A stretch of DNA of 64,000 nucleotides. It comes from Paenibacillus pini JCM 16418. Lineage in GTDB: Bacteria > Bacillota > Bacilli > Paenibacillales > Paenibacillaceae. The translations under genes and the position numbers were made by a program. Shown piece by piece: positions 29,303 to 39,489 of the stretch. Each line of letters starts with the position of its first letter. The first letter of the stretch is position 1. The stretch lies in contig NZ_BAVZ01000002.1 in assembly GCF_000576305.1 (NCBI RefSeq), positions 310,001 to 374,000 on the forward strand, in the 5' to 3' direction. Below the pieces are notes generated by a model. That model was not told the origin of the DNA. It did not search any database and saw nothing but the letters and a program-made list of their open reading frames with translations.

Positions 29303-31255
29303 GTGAAAGTTTCCAATGTGACGTTAAGACGGAGACTGCTATGGAGCTTACTGGTCCTATGTGTTCTTTTTGCAGCTTTGGTTATTAGACTCGCATATGT
29401 GCAGTTAGGCAAGAGTGGTGAGCTCTCTGCTGAAGCTGAAGATTTATGGCGTCGTGAGGTCACTTACTCTGCTAAGCGTGGTGAAATATTGGATCGCAAT
29501 GGTACGGCGCTTGCATATAATATTAGTTCACCAACGATAATGGCTATTCCCGTGCAAGTTAAGAATCCAGATCAGACTGCTAAAATATTAGCACCGCTGC
29601 TAGATATGAGTGAAGAAAGTATTAAGAAGATGATTACGAAAAAAACGAGACTTGAAAGTTTGAAACCCGGTGGACGCAAAATTACGATGGAGCTTGCTCA
29701 GAAAATTCGTGATTTAAAACTGCCGGGTATCGTTGTTGCAGAGGACAATAAACGATTCTATCCGTATGGTGATCTTGCTGCACATATTTTAGGTTTTACC
29801 GGAGGTTACAACCAAGGGTTGACTGGACTTGAACAGAAATATGACAGCAGGCTCAAAGGCTTGGATGGTAATGTATCTTATCTATCTGATGCTGGAGGGC
29901 GATTAATGCCTGGTTCTTCTGAGAAGTATGAAGAGCCTCAGGATGGTCTTAATTTAGAGCTAACTATTGATAAATCCATTCAATCCATTATGGAGCGTGA
30001 GCTGGATCAAGCGATGGTGCAGTATCAAGCTCGTGGTAGTTGGTCCATTGCGATGAATCCGAAGACAGGCGAGATTCTGGCAATGGCGAGTCGTCCAAGC
30101 TACGATCCGGGTAACTATAAACAATATCCAGCTGAGGTGTACAACCGGAATTTGCCGATCTGGATGACGTACGAACCTGGGTCTACTTTTAAAATTATTA
30201 CGCTCGCTGCCGCACTCCAAGAGAAGAAGGTTGATCTGAAGAATGATCAATTTTTCGATCCTGGTTATGTGAAGGTAGGTGGAGCGAAGCTTAGATGCTG
30301 GAAAAGCGGAGGTCATGGTAGTGAAACTTTTATGCAGGTTGTGGAAAATTCCTGCAATCCCGGTTTCGTAGCGTTGGGTCAGCGTCTCGGTAAGGATTCG
30401 TTGTTCAGCTACATCCGTAATTTTGGATTTGGTTCCAAAACGGGTATTGATCTGAACGGTGAAGAAAATGGGATTCTGTTTAAACTTTCAAACGTAGGTC
30501 CTGTGGAATTAGCCACGACATCATTCGGCCAGGGGGTTTCAGTAACCCCAATACAACAGGTAGCGGCGGTATCAGCAGCTATCAATGGCGGCAAGCTTTT
30601 TAAGCCTTATGTGTCTAAAGCTTGGGTTAATCCTACGACGGGTGCAACAGTGAGCGAAACGCAGCCACAGCTCGTCAGACAGGTCATTTCGGAGGAAACG
30701 TCTAAACAGGTACGCGAGGCGCTTGAAAGTGTAGTGGCTAAAGGAACAGGCCGTCCTGCTTTTATTGATGGATACCGAGTAGGTGGAAAGACCGGTACAG
30801 CGCAACTAGTTGTGAATGGACGTTACTCCGCTACAGAGCATATTGTTTCATTTATCGGGTTTGCTCCAGCTGATGATCCGCAAATTGTAGTCTATACAGC
30901 AGTGGATAACCCAGCGGGAATACAATTTGGAGGCGTCGTCGCAGCTCCAATTGTTCAGCGCATTCTTGAGGATTCACTTCATTACATGAAGGTGCCTGAA
31001 CGTAAGGATCAGCTACCCAAGACCTATAAACTTGGAGAGACACCCGTAGTTACGGTTCCTGATTTGGTAGGGGCTACCGCTAAAGATTTATATGAAGATA
31101 TGAATATGAATTTCATGTTGTCTAAATCCGGAACGGGAGATACCGTAGTAAGCCAGGCGCCTAAACCAGGTAGCCGAGTAGACCGAGGATCTACGATTCG
31201 CATTTATATGGGTACTTCCACAGAGACTGATGATCCAACTAAAGATGTTCCATAA
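29303..31255 (+). CDS. spoVD: Sporulation-specific penicillin-binding protein SpoVD
   Basis: A 650-residue class B PBP needed for spore cortex peptidoglycan. One membrane anchor (about 11-33), a dimerisation domain, transpeptidase with STFK at 294-297, SCN in NSCNPGF, KTG in GGKTGTAQ, and a single C-terminal PASTA repeat (VTVPDLVGATAKDLYEDM). The single PASTA and position after pbpB fit SpoVD. GTG 29303 follows GGGAGG by 8 bases. In Bacillus it is transcribed by sigma-E in the mother cell and pairs with SpoVE; I could not identify a sure sigma-E promoter in 29216-29302. Confidence 0.92.
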   Translation: MKVSNVTLRRRLLWSLLVLCVLFAALVIRLAYVQLGKSGELSAEAEDLWRREVTYSAKRGEILDRNGTALAYNISSPTIMAIPVQVKNPDQTAKILAPLLDMSEESIKKMITKKTRLESLKPGGRKITMELAQKIRDLKLPGIVVAEDNKRFYPYGDLAAHILGFTGGYNQGLTGLEQKYDSRLKGLDGNVSYLSDAGGRLMPGSSEKYEEPQDGLNLELTIDKSIQSIMERELDQAMVQYQARGSWSIAMNPKTGEILAMASRPSYDPGNYKQYPAEVYNRNLPIWMTYEPGSTFKIITLAAALQEKKVDLKNDQFFDPGYVKVGGAKLRCWKSGGHGSETFMQVVENSCNPGFVALGQRLGKDSLFSYIRNFGFGSKTGIDLNGEENGILFKLSNVGPVELATTSFGQGVSVTPIQQVAAVSAAINGGKLFKPYVSKAWVNPTTGATVSETQPQLVRQVISEETSKQVREALESVVAKGTGRPAFIDGYRVGGKTGTAQLVVNGRYSATEHIVSFIGFAPADDPQIVVYTAVDNPAGIQFGGVVAAPIVQRILEDSLHYMKVPERKDQLPKTYKLGETPVVTVPDLVGATAKDLYEDMNMNFMLSKSGTGDTVVSQAPKPGSRVDRGSTIRIYMGTSTETDDPTKDVP

Positions 31256-31326
31256 CAAGATGCCTAATCATCGCATTACTTGACGATACTATGGGTTAAT
31301 AGAGAAATAGAGCGAGGGACAAAGAC

Positions 31327-32814
31327 ATGAAATTGAATGAATTGGTTTCAACACTTACAATTGCAGAAATTATAGGGGAATGTAACATTACGATAACTGG
31401 CCTACAGACCGATTCGCGGAAGGTAGCTCCGGGTGATCTGTTTATCTGTTTACCTGGGCACACGGTTGATGGTCATGATTATGCTGCCCAAGCTGAAGAG
31501 AACGGAGCGGCGGCACTTGTTGTGGAGCGTCGTCTCGAAACAGAGCTTCCGCAGATTCTTGTTAAGGATTGTCGGTTTGCAATGGCAGTCATTGCAGATG
31601 CCTTCTTCGGATCTCCTAGCACGCACATGAATGTGATCGGCGTGACAGGAACGAATGGCAAAACGACAACAACATATCTCATTGAGAAAATGATGAATGA
31701 TCATGGTGTGAATACGGGGCTTATTGGTACGATACAAATGCGCTATGGTGGACGCACATTCCCTATGTCAGGGACAACACCAGAAGCACTTGACTTACAA
31801 CGCTCGCTAGATGATATGAGCGCGAACGGAGTTGAGTGCTGCGTGATGGAAGTTTCCTCGCATGCGCTTGAGCAAGGCCGAGTGAAGGGCACGGACTTCC
31901 GTACTGCTATTTTCACTAACCTCAGTCAGGATCATTTGGATTATCATAAATCAATGGAAGAATACCAAGCAGCTAAGGGATTATTCTTTGCTCGTCTTGG
32001 AAATAAATTCAACCACGATGTAAAACGCCGTAAACACGCGGTTCTTAATGCGGATGATCCGTCATCTGCTTATTTTGCCAAAATTACATCGGCTGAAATC
32101 ATTACATACGGCATTGACGAACCAGCGGATGTTCGCGCATCTAATATATCAATCACAGCGCAAGGGACATACTTCCATCTCGATACTTTCCGCGGAAGCA
32201 CAGACATTCAGCTTCGGATGGTAGGTAAATTCAATGTTTACAATGCTATGGCTGCTATCGCGGCAGGACTTTTGGAAGGAATTGAGCTTGAGGCTATTAA
32301 ACGTAGCCTTGAATCTATTGCTGGTGTAGATGGTCGTGTGGAATCGGTAGATGCAGGTCAACCTTTTGCAGTAATCGTCGATTACGCCCACACACCGGAT
32401 GGTCTTGAGAATGTACTTAAAACCGTTAAAGAGTTTGCTAAAGGTAGAGTGCTGACTGTATTCGGATGTGGTGGTGACCGTGACCGAACCAAACGTCCAA
32501 TTATGGGCAAAATCGCTGCTAAATATAGTGATATGGCAATTGTAACTTCGGATAATCCGCGAACGGAAGATCCTGATCTAATCCTGAAGGATATTGAGCA
32601 GGGGTTACAAGAGGATCAAGTTCCGGAGAATCAATATATGCTTATTGTGGACCGCCGTAAAGCCATTCAAAAGGCTATTGAAATGGCAAGCCCTGACGAT
32701 GTAGTATTGATTGCGGGGAAAGGTCATGAGACCTACCAAATCATTGGACACACGAAACATGACTTTGATGATCGTGTGATTGCCAAAGAAGCGATAAGGA
32801 GTATGGATCTGTGA
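31327..32814 (+). CDS. murE: UDP-MurNAc-L-Ala-D-Glu:meso-DAP ligase MurE
   Basis: A 495-residue Mur ligase with the ATP-binding loop GTNGKTTTT near 105-113, the HxxN-type substrate residues and the C-terminal SDNPRTEDP motif. The DNPR sequence marks meso-diaminopimelate-adding MurE enzymes rather than lysine-adding ones. It adds the third amino acid of the stem peptide. ATG 31327 follows GCGAGGG. The stop overlaps the murF start by 4 bases. Confidence 0.95.
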   Translation: MKLNELVSTLTIAEIIGECNITITGLQTDSRKVAPGDLFICLPGHTVDGHDYAAQAEENGAAALVVERRLETELPQILVKDCRFAMAVIADAFFGSPSTHMNVIGVTGTNGKTTTTYLIEKMMNDHGVNTGLIGTIQMRYGGRTFPMSGTTPEALDLQRSLDDMSANGVECCVMEVSSHALEQGRVKGTDFRTAIFTNLSQDHLDYHKSMEEYQAAKGLFFARLGNKFNHDVKRRKHAVLNADDPSSAYFAKITSAEIITYGIDEPADVRASNISITAQGTYFHLDTFRGSTDIQLRMVGKFNVYNAMAAIAAGLLEGIELEAIKRSLESIAGVDGRVESVDAGQPFAVIVDYAHTPDGLENVLKTVKEFAKGRVLTVFGCGGDRDRTKRPIMGKIAAKYSDMAIVTSDNPRTEDPDLILKDIEQGLQEDQVPENQYMLIVDRRKAIQKAIEMASPDDVVLIAGKGHETYQIIGHTKHDFDDRVIAKEAIRSMDL

Positions 32815-34214
32815 TTATAAGAACTTTGGGGGAAATCGCTGAAATGTGCGGGGGAAGCCTTGTACATAATCAGGATTCGAATATAGAAATTCAAGGTGTT
32901 ATTACCGATTCGCGTCAAATCGCTCCAGGATGTCTGTTTGTGCCCTTGACCGGAGAACGATTTGACGGTCATGTATTTGCTGCACAAGCCTTGGAACAAG
33001 GCGCTGCAGGTGTCCTCTGGGAGCGGAGACATGGACAGGCGCCGCAGGGCGCGGTCATTGAAGTCGATGACACCCTTATTGCATTACAGCAGATGTCTCA
33101 AGTATATTTGCGTAATGTAGGGTGCCGTGTTGTCGGGATCACGGGTAGTAATGGCAAAACAACGACAAAAGATATGCTTTATTCACTTTTAAGTACAACA
33201 TATAACGTTCATAAAACAGGTGGGAATTTCAATAATCATATTGGACTTCCACTTACGATCCTGAGTATGAAGCCAGATACAGATATTATTGTTCTTGAGA
33301 TGGGTATGAGTGGAAGACAAGAAATTAGTACGCTCTCTGCTATTGCTTGCCCAGATGTGGCAGTCATTACGAACATTGGAGAAGCGCATCTGCTTCAACT
33401 AGGCTCAAGAGAAGAAATCGCTCGGGCTAAGGTTGAAATTATAAGTGGTCTGAAATCTGGTGGTTTGTTCATTTACAATGGAGATGAACCACTGATTCCA
33501 CGGGTACTATCGGAACCGAACACGGTTAAACCACAATCTTTCCAGACATTTACTTTCGGGTTGAATGACACGAATGATAACTATCCGATAGGAATGATGT
33601 CACATAGTAGAGGTACTATTTTCACAACTCATCAGAATCCAGACCAAGGGCTGGATCTGCCTTTGCTCGGCCAGCATAACGTAGTTAATTGTCTTGCTGC
33701 CCTTGCGGTTGCTAGTCATTTCGGTATCAACGAAGAGGGAATTCGTAGCGGTCTAGCCAACTTAAATTTAACGAGCATGCGAATTGAGCAATTGACTGCA
33801 CCTAGTGGTCTAACCATCTTAAATGACGCATACAACGCCAGCCCAACTTCGATGAAGGCTGCTATTGATGTGCTCCAAGGGCTCAAAGGGTACCGCAACA
33901 AAATAGCTGTTCTCGGGGACATGCTGGAACTTGGGCCACAGGAAGAAGAATTTCATGCGGGTATAGGTGAATATGTGGCTTCGGACAAAGTGGATATACT
34001 ATGTACGTTTGGCATGTTATCAGAGAAAACGTCAGAGGCGGCGCGCGCTCATCGTCCAGATATGAAAGTCTCTTCTTTTACGGATAAGAAAGAATTAATT
34101 GAATATTTAATACAGCATCTTGGACCTAAAGATATCGTACTTGTTAAAGGTTCACGTGGGATGAAGCTGGAAGAAGTAGTGGATGCTCTAACAGAGGCTA
34201 ACTTACACAATTAA
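32811..34214 (+). CDS. murF: UDP-MurNAc-tripeptide:D-Ala-D-Ala ligase MurF
   Basis: A 467-residue Mur ligase that adds D-Ala-D-Ala to complete the UDP-MurNAc-pentapeptide. Key features: TDSRQIAPGCLFVPL in the N-terminal UDP-binding part, ATP loop GSNGKTTTKD near 110-119, GGNFNNHIGLPLT and NDAYNASPTSM in the central and C-terminal parts. GTG 32811 overlaps the murE TGA, and AAGGAG in the end of murE provides the SD. Lies inside the dcw cluster, a placement seen in Paenibacillus but not B. subtilis. Confidence 0.95.
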   Translation: MIIRTLGEIAEMCGGSLVHNQDSNIEIQGVITDSRQIAPGCLFVPLTGERFDGHVFAAQALEQGAAGVLWERRHGQAPQGAVIEVDDTLIALQQMSQVYLRNVGCRVVGITGSNGKTTTKDMLYSLLSTTYNVHKTGGNFNNHIGLPLTILSMKPDTDIIVLEMGMSGRQEISTLSAIACPDVAVITNIGEAHLLQLGSREEIARAKVEIISGLKSGGLFIYNGDEPLIPRVLSEPNTVKPQSFQTFTFGLNDTNDNYPIGMMSHSRGTIFTTHQNPDQGLDLPLLGQHNVVNCLAALAVASHFGINEEGIRSGLANLNLTSMRIEQLTAPSGLTILNDAYNASPTSMKAAIDVLQGLKGYRNKIAVLGDMLELGPQEEEFHAGIGEYVASDKVDILCTFGMLSEKTSEAARAHRPDMKVSSFTDKKELIEYLIQHLGPKDIVLVKGSRGMKLEEVVDALTEANLHN

Positions 34215-34234
34215 AGAACGGAGGGGGTGAATCC

Positions 34235-35200
34235 ATGGATTATCAACTATTATTGTTAACGATCGGCGTATCATTCATTCTTGCGGTTATTGCAGCACCT
34301 TTACTTATTCCTCTATTGAGGCGTATGAAGTTTGGTCAACAGGTTCGGGATGACGGGCCGCAAAGCCATCTGAAAAAGGCGGGAACCCCAACGATGGGTG
34401 GGGTTGTCATTATTGTTGCCTTTACTCTTTCCTATTTGAAATTTTCAGTAATTAATACGGACTTTTTTGTATTACTCGTTGCTACATTAGGCTTCGGTCT
34501 AATTGGCTTCTTAGATGATTATATTAAGATCGTATTTAAGCGTTCACTGGGTCTTACGGCACGCCAAAAGCTATTTGGACAGCTATTGTTTTCAGGGATC
34601 ATGTGTTACTTGTTAATTCAAAATGGTCATAGTACGGCAATCAGTGTGCCGGGCACATCATGGTCATTTGACTGGGGCGGTTGGTTCTATTATCCATTTA
34701 TTGTTATTATGATGCTTGCCATTAGTAATGCGGTCAATTTCACAGACGGTCTGGATGGTTTATTGTCTGGCGTGAGTGCTATTGCCTTAGGCGCATTTGC
34801 TATAGTGGCTATGCAGGCGACTTCGCTCCCCGCAGCAGTGTGTGCCGCAGCGATGATTGGTGCAGTCCTTGGGTTTTTGGTATTTAATGCGCATCCAGCA
34901 AAAGTCTTTATGGGAGACACGGGCTCACTCGGTATCGGTGGTGCGATTGGTGCTATTGCTATTGTAACGAAAAGCGAGCTGTTATTCTTAGTTATCGGTG
35001 GTATTTTTGTTATCGAAATGTTATCCGTGGTACTACAAGTTGCATCATTTAAAACACGCGGTAAACGAATATTTAAAATGAGTCCAATTCACCATCACTT
35101 TGAACTTAGTGGATGGTCGGAATGGCGAGTAGTCATCAGTTTCTGGGCAGTGGGCCTTGTACTGGCCGTTGTTGGACTTTACTTAAACAAGGGGTTGTAA
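34235..35200 (+). CDS. mraY: Phospho-MurNAc-pentapeptide translocase MraY
   Basis: A 321-residue integral membrane enzyme with about ten membrane segments. It links the MurNAc-pentapeptide phosphate to undecaprenyl phosphate, making lipid I. Motifs KKAGTPTMGG (near 48-57), FLDDYIK (near 92-98), NFTDGLDGL and FKMSPIHHHFE are present; the aspartates bind Mg2+ and the HHH motif lines the active site. GGAGGGGG lies before ATG 34235. Confidence 0.96.
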   Translation: MDYQLLLLTIGVSFILAVIAAPLLIPLLRRMKFGQQVRDDGPQSHLKKAGTPTMGGVVIIVAFTLSYLKFSVINTDFFVLLVATLGFGLIGFLDDYIKIVFKRSLGLTARQKLFGQLLFSGIMCYLLIQNGHSTAISVPGTSWSFDWGGWFYYPFIVIMMLAISNAVNFTDGLDGLLSGVSAIALGAFAIVAMQATSLPAAVCAAAMIGAVLGFLVFNAHPAKVFMGDTGSLGIGGAIGAIAIVTKSELLFLVIGGIFVIEMLSVVLQVASFKTRGKRIFKMSPIHHHFELSGWSEWRVVISFWAVGLVLAVVGLYLNKGL

Positions 35201-35202
35201 TT

Positions 35203-36624
35203 ATGAAGCATCCAGAATCATACAAGGGACAAGAAATCGTAGTGCTTGGCTTAGCCAGAAGCGGTGTGCAGGTCGCTAAGGTGATGCATAATCTTGGGGC
35301 AATCGTTACGGTTAACGACCGTAAAGAAAAGGAAGAATGCCCCGAATCAGGCGAATTAGAAGAGCTTGGAATCAAGGTCATTTATGGAGGACATCCGGAT
35401 GATCTGATTCATTCGGGTGTGAAACTGCTTGTGAAGAATCCGGGCATCCCATACTCCGTGTCACCTGTTCGTAAAGCAATCGAGCTTGGGGTGGAAGTGG
35501 TTACTGAAGTCGAAGTGGCTTTTCACCTTTGTAAAGCCCCTATCATTGGGATTACAGGTTCCAATGGTAAAACAACGACAACGACATGGGTTGGCAACAT
35601 TTTAGAAGCTGCAGGCTTGCGCTCTATCGTGGCAGGTAATATTGGCACACCTCTATGTGAAGCTGCAATCCAGGCTGATGAGGATGATTGGATGGTCGTC
35701 GAGCTAAGTAGTTTTCAGCTCAAAGGAACAGAAGAGTTTCGGCCTCGAATTGCGTGTCTGCTTAATTTAGCGGAGACGCATTTAGACTATCATGGCGGAA
35801 TGGAAGATTACGCGGCTTCTAAAGCGAAACTATTTGCTAATCAAGGAGAAGGAGATACCGCAGTCCTCAATTGGGATGATGCATACTGTCGTAGTCTTGT
35901 GCCTTATATGAAAGGTAAGCTGCTACCGTTCTCCACCAGTGAGGAACTGGTAGAGGGTGTTTATTTGAGTCCACCATACATAGCAGATACGGAGGATACA
36001 CAAGCTCGTGATCTTGTGTACCGCGATTCAGAAGGACAGGTTAGTATCATCGTCCCTGTGGAAGAAATCGGTATTCCAGGGCGCTATAATGTAGCGAATG
36101 CTGCTGCTGCATGTGCGATTTCAATTGCAGCAGGAGCTCCAGTTTCTGCACTCAAGGGTCCGTTATCCTCTTTCCGTGGTGTTGAACACCGACTTGAATA
36201 TGTAGCTAAGAAAGATGATGTCAGCTACTACAACAATTCCAAAGCTACGAATTCCAAAGCGACTACGATGGCTCTTACATCTTTTCAGGAGCCGATTATA
36301 CTTATTGCGGGTGGACTTGACCGAGGTTCAGATTACATGGAATTAATTCCGGTTCTGAACGAACGAGTGAAGGCAATTGTGACACTTGGTGAAACTCGTC
36401 ATAAAATTGAACAAGTTGCTGAACTTGCAGGATTAAAGCAAATTGCCGTCGTCGATACTGAAGAGGACGCCGCCACCACGCTTCAATCAGCTGTGAAGCA
36501 AGCTGCCGCTCTAGCAGAGGCCGGAGATATTGTTTTATTATCTCCAGCGTGTGCGAGTTGGGATATGTTTAGTTCATATGAAGAGCGTGGACGCATTTTT
36601 AAAGAGGCGGTGCATAATCTGTAA
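35203..36624 (+). CDS. murD: UDP-MurNAc-L-Ala:D-Glu ligase MurD
   Basis: A 473-residue Mur ligase from ATG 35203. The N-terminal domain has VLGLARSGVQVAKV; the ATP loop is GSNGKTTTT near residue 117; SSFQLKG and NNSKATN are MurD signatures. It adds D-glutamate to UDP-MurNAc-L-Ala. SD AAGGGG lies about 8 bases upstream inside the end of mraY, with a 2-base gap between the genes. The frame extends upstream into mraY, but that is only an overlap in another frame. Confidence 0.95.
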   Translation: MKHPESYKGQEIVVLGLARSGVQVAKVMHNLGAIVTVNDRKEKEECPESGELEELGIKVIYGGHPDDLIHSGVKLLVKNPGIPYSVSPVRKAIELGVEVVTEVEVAFHLCKAPIIGITGSNGKTTTTTWVGNILEAAGLRSIVAGNIGTPLCEAAIQADEDDWMVVELSSFQLKGTEEFRPRIACLLNLAETHLDYHGGMEDYAASKAKLFANQGEGDTAVLNWDDAYCRSLVPYMKGKLLPFSTSEELVEGVYLSPPYIADTEDTQARDLVYRDSEGQVSIIVPVEEIGIPGRYNVANAAAACAISIAAGAPVSALKGPLSSFRGVEHRLEYVAKKDDVSYYNNSKATNSKATTMALTSFQEPIILIAGGLDRGSDYMELIPVLNERVKAIVTLGETRHKIEQVAELAGLKQIAVVDTEEDAATTLQSAVKQAAALAEAGDIVLLSPACASWDMFSSYEERGRIFKEAVHNL

Positions 36625-36674
36625 GTAGGGGGGTGGGATAAGCCCCTACTTTCGTTGCAAGAGGTGGCCTCCTC

Positions 36675-37772
36675 ATGAATAAGACACGTCCGGCGCCAGA
36701 TTTGTGGCTCCTGATCTGTATTGTTGGTTTACTCGTCATTGGAATGATTATGGTGTACAGTGCTGGCTCCGTGCGTGCCTTTCACGTATATGGAGATTCC
36801 TTTTATTTTGTTAAACGTCAGCTTCTCTTTGCTGTACTAGGACTTGTTGCAATGTACTTTACAGCTAATATGGACTATCACATTTGGCAAAAGTATGCAA
36901 AAGTTGGCTTGTTGATTTGTTTCGGACTGCTTATCCTTGTACTGATTCCTGGTATCGGTGCAGTAAGAGGTGGAGCACGTAGTTGGCTAGGGATCAGTTC
37001 GTTCGGAATTCAGCCCTCTGAATTTATGAAGCTAGGTATGATTTTGTTTTTAGCAAAGTGGCTGAGTAATGACAAGTGGGATATTACCTCGTTTACTAGA
37101 GGACTCCTACCTCCATTGGGATTAATCGGACTTGCCTTTGGCCTGATTATGTTACAACCGGATCTGGGGACTGGCACCGTTATGCTTGGCGCTGCGATGA
37201 TGATTGTATTCACAGCCGGATCTCGTCTTAGTCATTTAGCGATGCTGGGTTTGACTGGCCTTGTTGGTTTTGCAGGTCTAATTATTGCAGCACCTTATCG
37301 CTTGCTTCGGATTACAGCCTTTCTAGATCCATGGTCTGATCCACTTGGTGCAGGGTATCAAATTATTCAGTCTTTATATGCCATCGGTCCCGGCGGTCTT
37401 GGAGGGCTTGGACTTGGAATGAGTCGGCAAAAATACAGTTATGTGCCTGAACCGCAGACGGATTTTATTTTCTCCATTCTGGCTGAAGAGCTAGGTTTCA
37501 TTGGTGGGTTAATCGTATTGTTGCTGTTTCTAGTTCTCGTATGGCGCGGGATGCGTATTGCAATGACACTCCCTGACCGTTTCGGCAGCCTGCTGGCTGT
37601 AGGTATTGTCGGTATGGTTGCGGTACAGGTAGTCATTAACATAGGCGTCGTCATTGGAATGATGCCTGTAACAGGCATTACCTTACCGCTGATCAGTTAT
37701 GGCGGATCATCATTAACCCTGATGTTAACTGCATTAGGCATTTTATTAAATCTATCACGTTATGCGAGGTGA
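36675..37772 (+). CDS. spoVE: SEDS-family peptidoglycan polymerase FtsW/SpoVE
   Basis: A 365-residue SEDS protein with ten membrane segments. Typical stretches: [64 protein letters not shown] and [13 protein letters not shown]. Such glycosyltransferases polymerise lipid II at the septum (FtsW) or spore cortex (SpoVE, partner of SpoVD). The locus position matches B. subtilis spoVE, but the product may also serve vegetative division; the sequence alone does not decide. Confidence 0.92.
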   Translation: MNKTRPAPDLWLLICIVGLLVIGMIMVYSAGSVRAFHVYGDSFYFVKRQLLFAVLGLVAMYFTANMDYHIWQKYAKVGLLICFGLLILVLIPGIGAVRGGARSWLGISSFGIQPSEFMKLGMILFLAKWLSNDKWDITSFTRGLLPPLGLIGLAFGLIMLQPDLGTGTVMLGAAMMIVFTAGSRLSHLAMLGLTGLVGFAGLIIAAPYRLLRITAFLDPWSDPLGAGYQIIQSLYAIGPGGLGGLGLGMSRQKYSYVPEPQTDFIFSILAEELGFIGGLIVLLLFLVLVWRGMRIAMTLPDRFGSLLAVGIVGMVAVQVVINIGVVIGMMPVTGITLPLISYGGSSLTLMLTALGILLNLSRYAR

Positions 37773-37777
37773 AGAAC

Positions 37778-38886
37778 ATGCGCGTCGTGTTGACAGGTGG
37801 CGGTACGGGGGGGCATATTTACCCCGCTGTTGCTATTGCGAGGCAGTGTGAAGCGGATGATCCTACATCCGAGTTTTTATATATAGGTGGAACTAGAGGG
37901 CTTGAGAGTAAACTTGTTCCCCAAGAAAAGATTCCATTTAAATCCATTGATATCACAGGTTTTCGGCGGAAAATATCGACGGAGAATATAAAGACCGTTG
38001 TTCGTTTTCTTAAAGGTGTATCCAAATCTAAAAGGTTATTGGCTGACTTCAAACCAGATGTCGTTATTGGTACGGGCGGTTATGTATGTGGTCCGGTTGT
38101 TTATGCGGCTGCGAAAATGGGCATACCCTGCATCATTCATGAACAGAACGCTATTCCAGGCTTAACCAATACGTTTCTAAGCCGATATGTTACAACCGTA
38201 GCTGTCAGCTTTGAAGGGTCTGAAGGATTTTTTCCCAAAGGCAAACATGTGATTTACACAGGTAACCCACGCGCAACTACCGTACAATCGGCAAATCGTG
38301 AGCGTGGTTTTGCTTCGTTAGGTATTCCAAATGATAGTTCGGTTGTTTTGATTGTTGGAGGTAGCGTGGTGCCAAAACAATCAATGATGCGATGATAGAT
38401 ATGGCTCCTGGGCTGGCAGAAATGAAGCATATTCATTTTGTATATGTAACAGGCGATAGCTATTTTGATAAAACACGTGAGGAAATCCGCAGTAAGCTAG
38501 GGAGCATACCACACCACTTGCATATCATGCCTTATGTGCATAATATGCCGGAAGTACTAGCGGCGACGTCCCTAATCGTTAATCGAGCAGGCGCTTCCTT
38601 CTTAGCGGAGATCACCTCGCTCGGGATTCCCTCGATCCTGATTCCGTCACCGAATGTGACGAACAATCATCAGGAGGCTAATGCAAGGCAACTCGAGAAG
38701 GCGGGTGCTGCGAAGGTCATACTGGAAAAGGATTTAACGGGTGATAATTTATATCAATCTATTGAACAGATTATGAATGACCTTAAAGTGCAGCAGCTCA
38801 TGTCATCTCATTCAAAAAGCCTCGGTAAACCAGATGCGGCAAATGTTATTGTTGAGGAAATGAGAAGGATTTCGAAGCGAAGCTGA
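37778..38886 (+). pseudogene. murG: UDP-GlcNAc:lipid I GlcNAc transferase MurG, frameshifted
   Basis: GT-B glycosyltransferase that makes lipid II. The N-terminal part starts at ATG 37778 (GAGGTG 6 bases upstream; a GTG at 37769 is possible) with [15 protein letters not shown] and ends prematurely at 38395. The C-terminal part continues in another frame to 38886 with VNRAGASFLAEITSLGIPSILIPSP. The break is at 38363-38366: AGCGTGG reads as AGCCGTGG in a restored [13 protein letters not shown] motif, so one missing C explains everything. The restored length is about 369 residues, normal for MurG. As murG is essential, a sequencing error is likely. Confidence 0.88.
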
Positions 38887-38945
38887 AAGCTGGGAGCGAT
38901 TGTCACACACCCGGAGCATTACATAATATACTCTATAATCGTGAC

Positions 38946-39473
38946 AATCACCCATGGAATACCGGCATAACCCTCACGTGCCATATCTTTTCAACGAACG
39001 GGTATGGCTCTTTTCGGTCTGAAATTAAGGATGTCTTATGTGGAAAGGCTATTCGCTCGTAAAGCTGAGTGTTCTGGCTGAGAAGAGGGTTTAACGGGTC
39101 TCGAATTTGCAGGGGGTATACCGGGAACTGTTGGCGGGGCGGTCTACATGAACGCCGGAGCCGCGGGTCTGATGTGTCACGCATAATAAGTCCGCTGAGA
39201 TTGTACTGGAAGCAGAGAATTGGTGACGTATTATGGCCTCAGCTTCAGGCATTCCGTTCTGTACGAATGTAAAGGCATAGGTACAGAAAATTGTTTCGAG
39301 TTGAAGGGAATGCGTATAAGGTTGGGCCAAATATCGAATCAGCAAGCCAATTTCATGTGAATAACCGGTCAAGCTACAGCAGAGGACGTGCTCGCCCTAA
39401 TACACAGGGTTCAGGAGACAATCAAATCTGAATATAACATCTCTCTGAAATGTTTGTAGTGGGTGAGCGGTAA
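38946..39473 (+). pseudogene. murB: UDP-GlcNAc-enolpyruvate reductase MurB, degraded remnant
   Basis: Fragments of MurB are readable in changing frames: NHPWNTG near 38946; [12 protein letters not shown] near 39047-39082; [20 protein letters not shown] near 39092-39151; DVSR-II-AEIVLEA near 39170-39215; ATAEDVLALIHRVQETIKSE near 39375-39434; and EMFVVGER followed by TAA at 39471-39473. The interval from murG to murA (about 600 bases) is too short for the usual 300 residues, and at least two large deletions plus many small frame breaks are needed. Either a true pseudogene, with an active copy elsewhere, or a badly assembled patch. No intact frame over 80 codons covers it. Confidence 0.75.
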
Positions 39474-39489
39474 ACTCGGAGGTGATACA

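Noticed and set aside
38341..38400. Programmed ribosomal frameshift in murG
   Set aside because: No slippery heptamer or downstream stimulator; a single missing C explains the break in a conserved motif.
38898..38949. Operator or promoter at the start of the murB remnant
   Set aside because: A 9-base inverted repeat (38898-38906 and 38941-38949) and a weak promoter-like pair are present, but the sequence there is too damaged to interpret.
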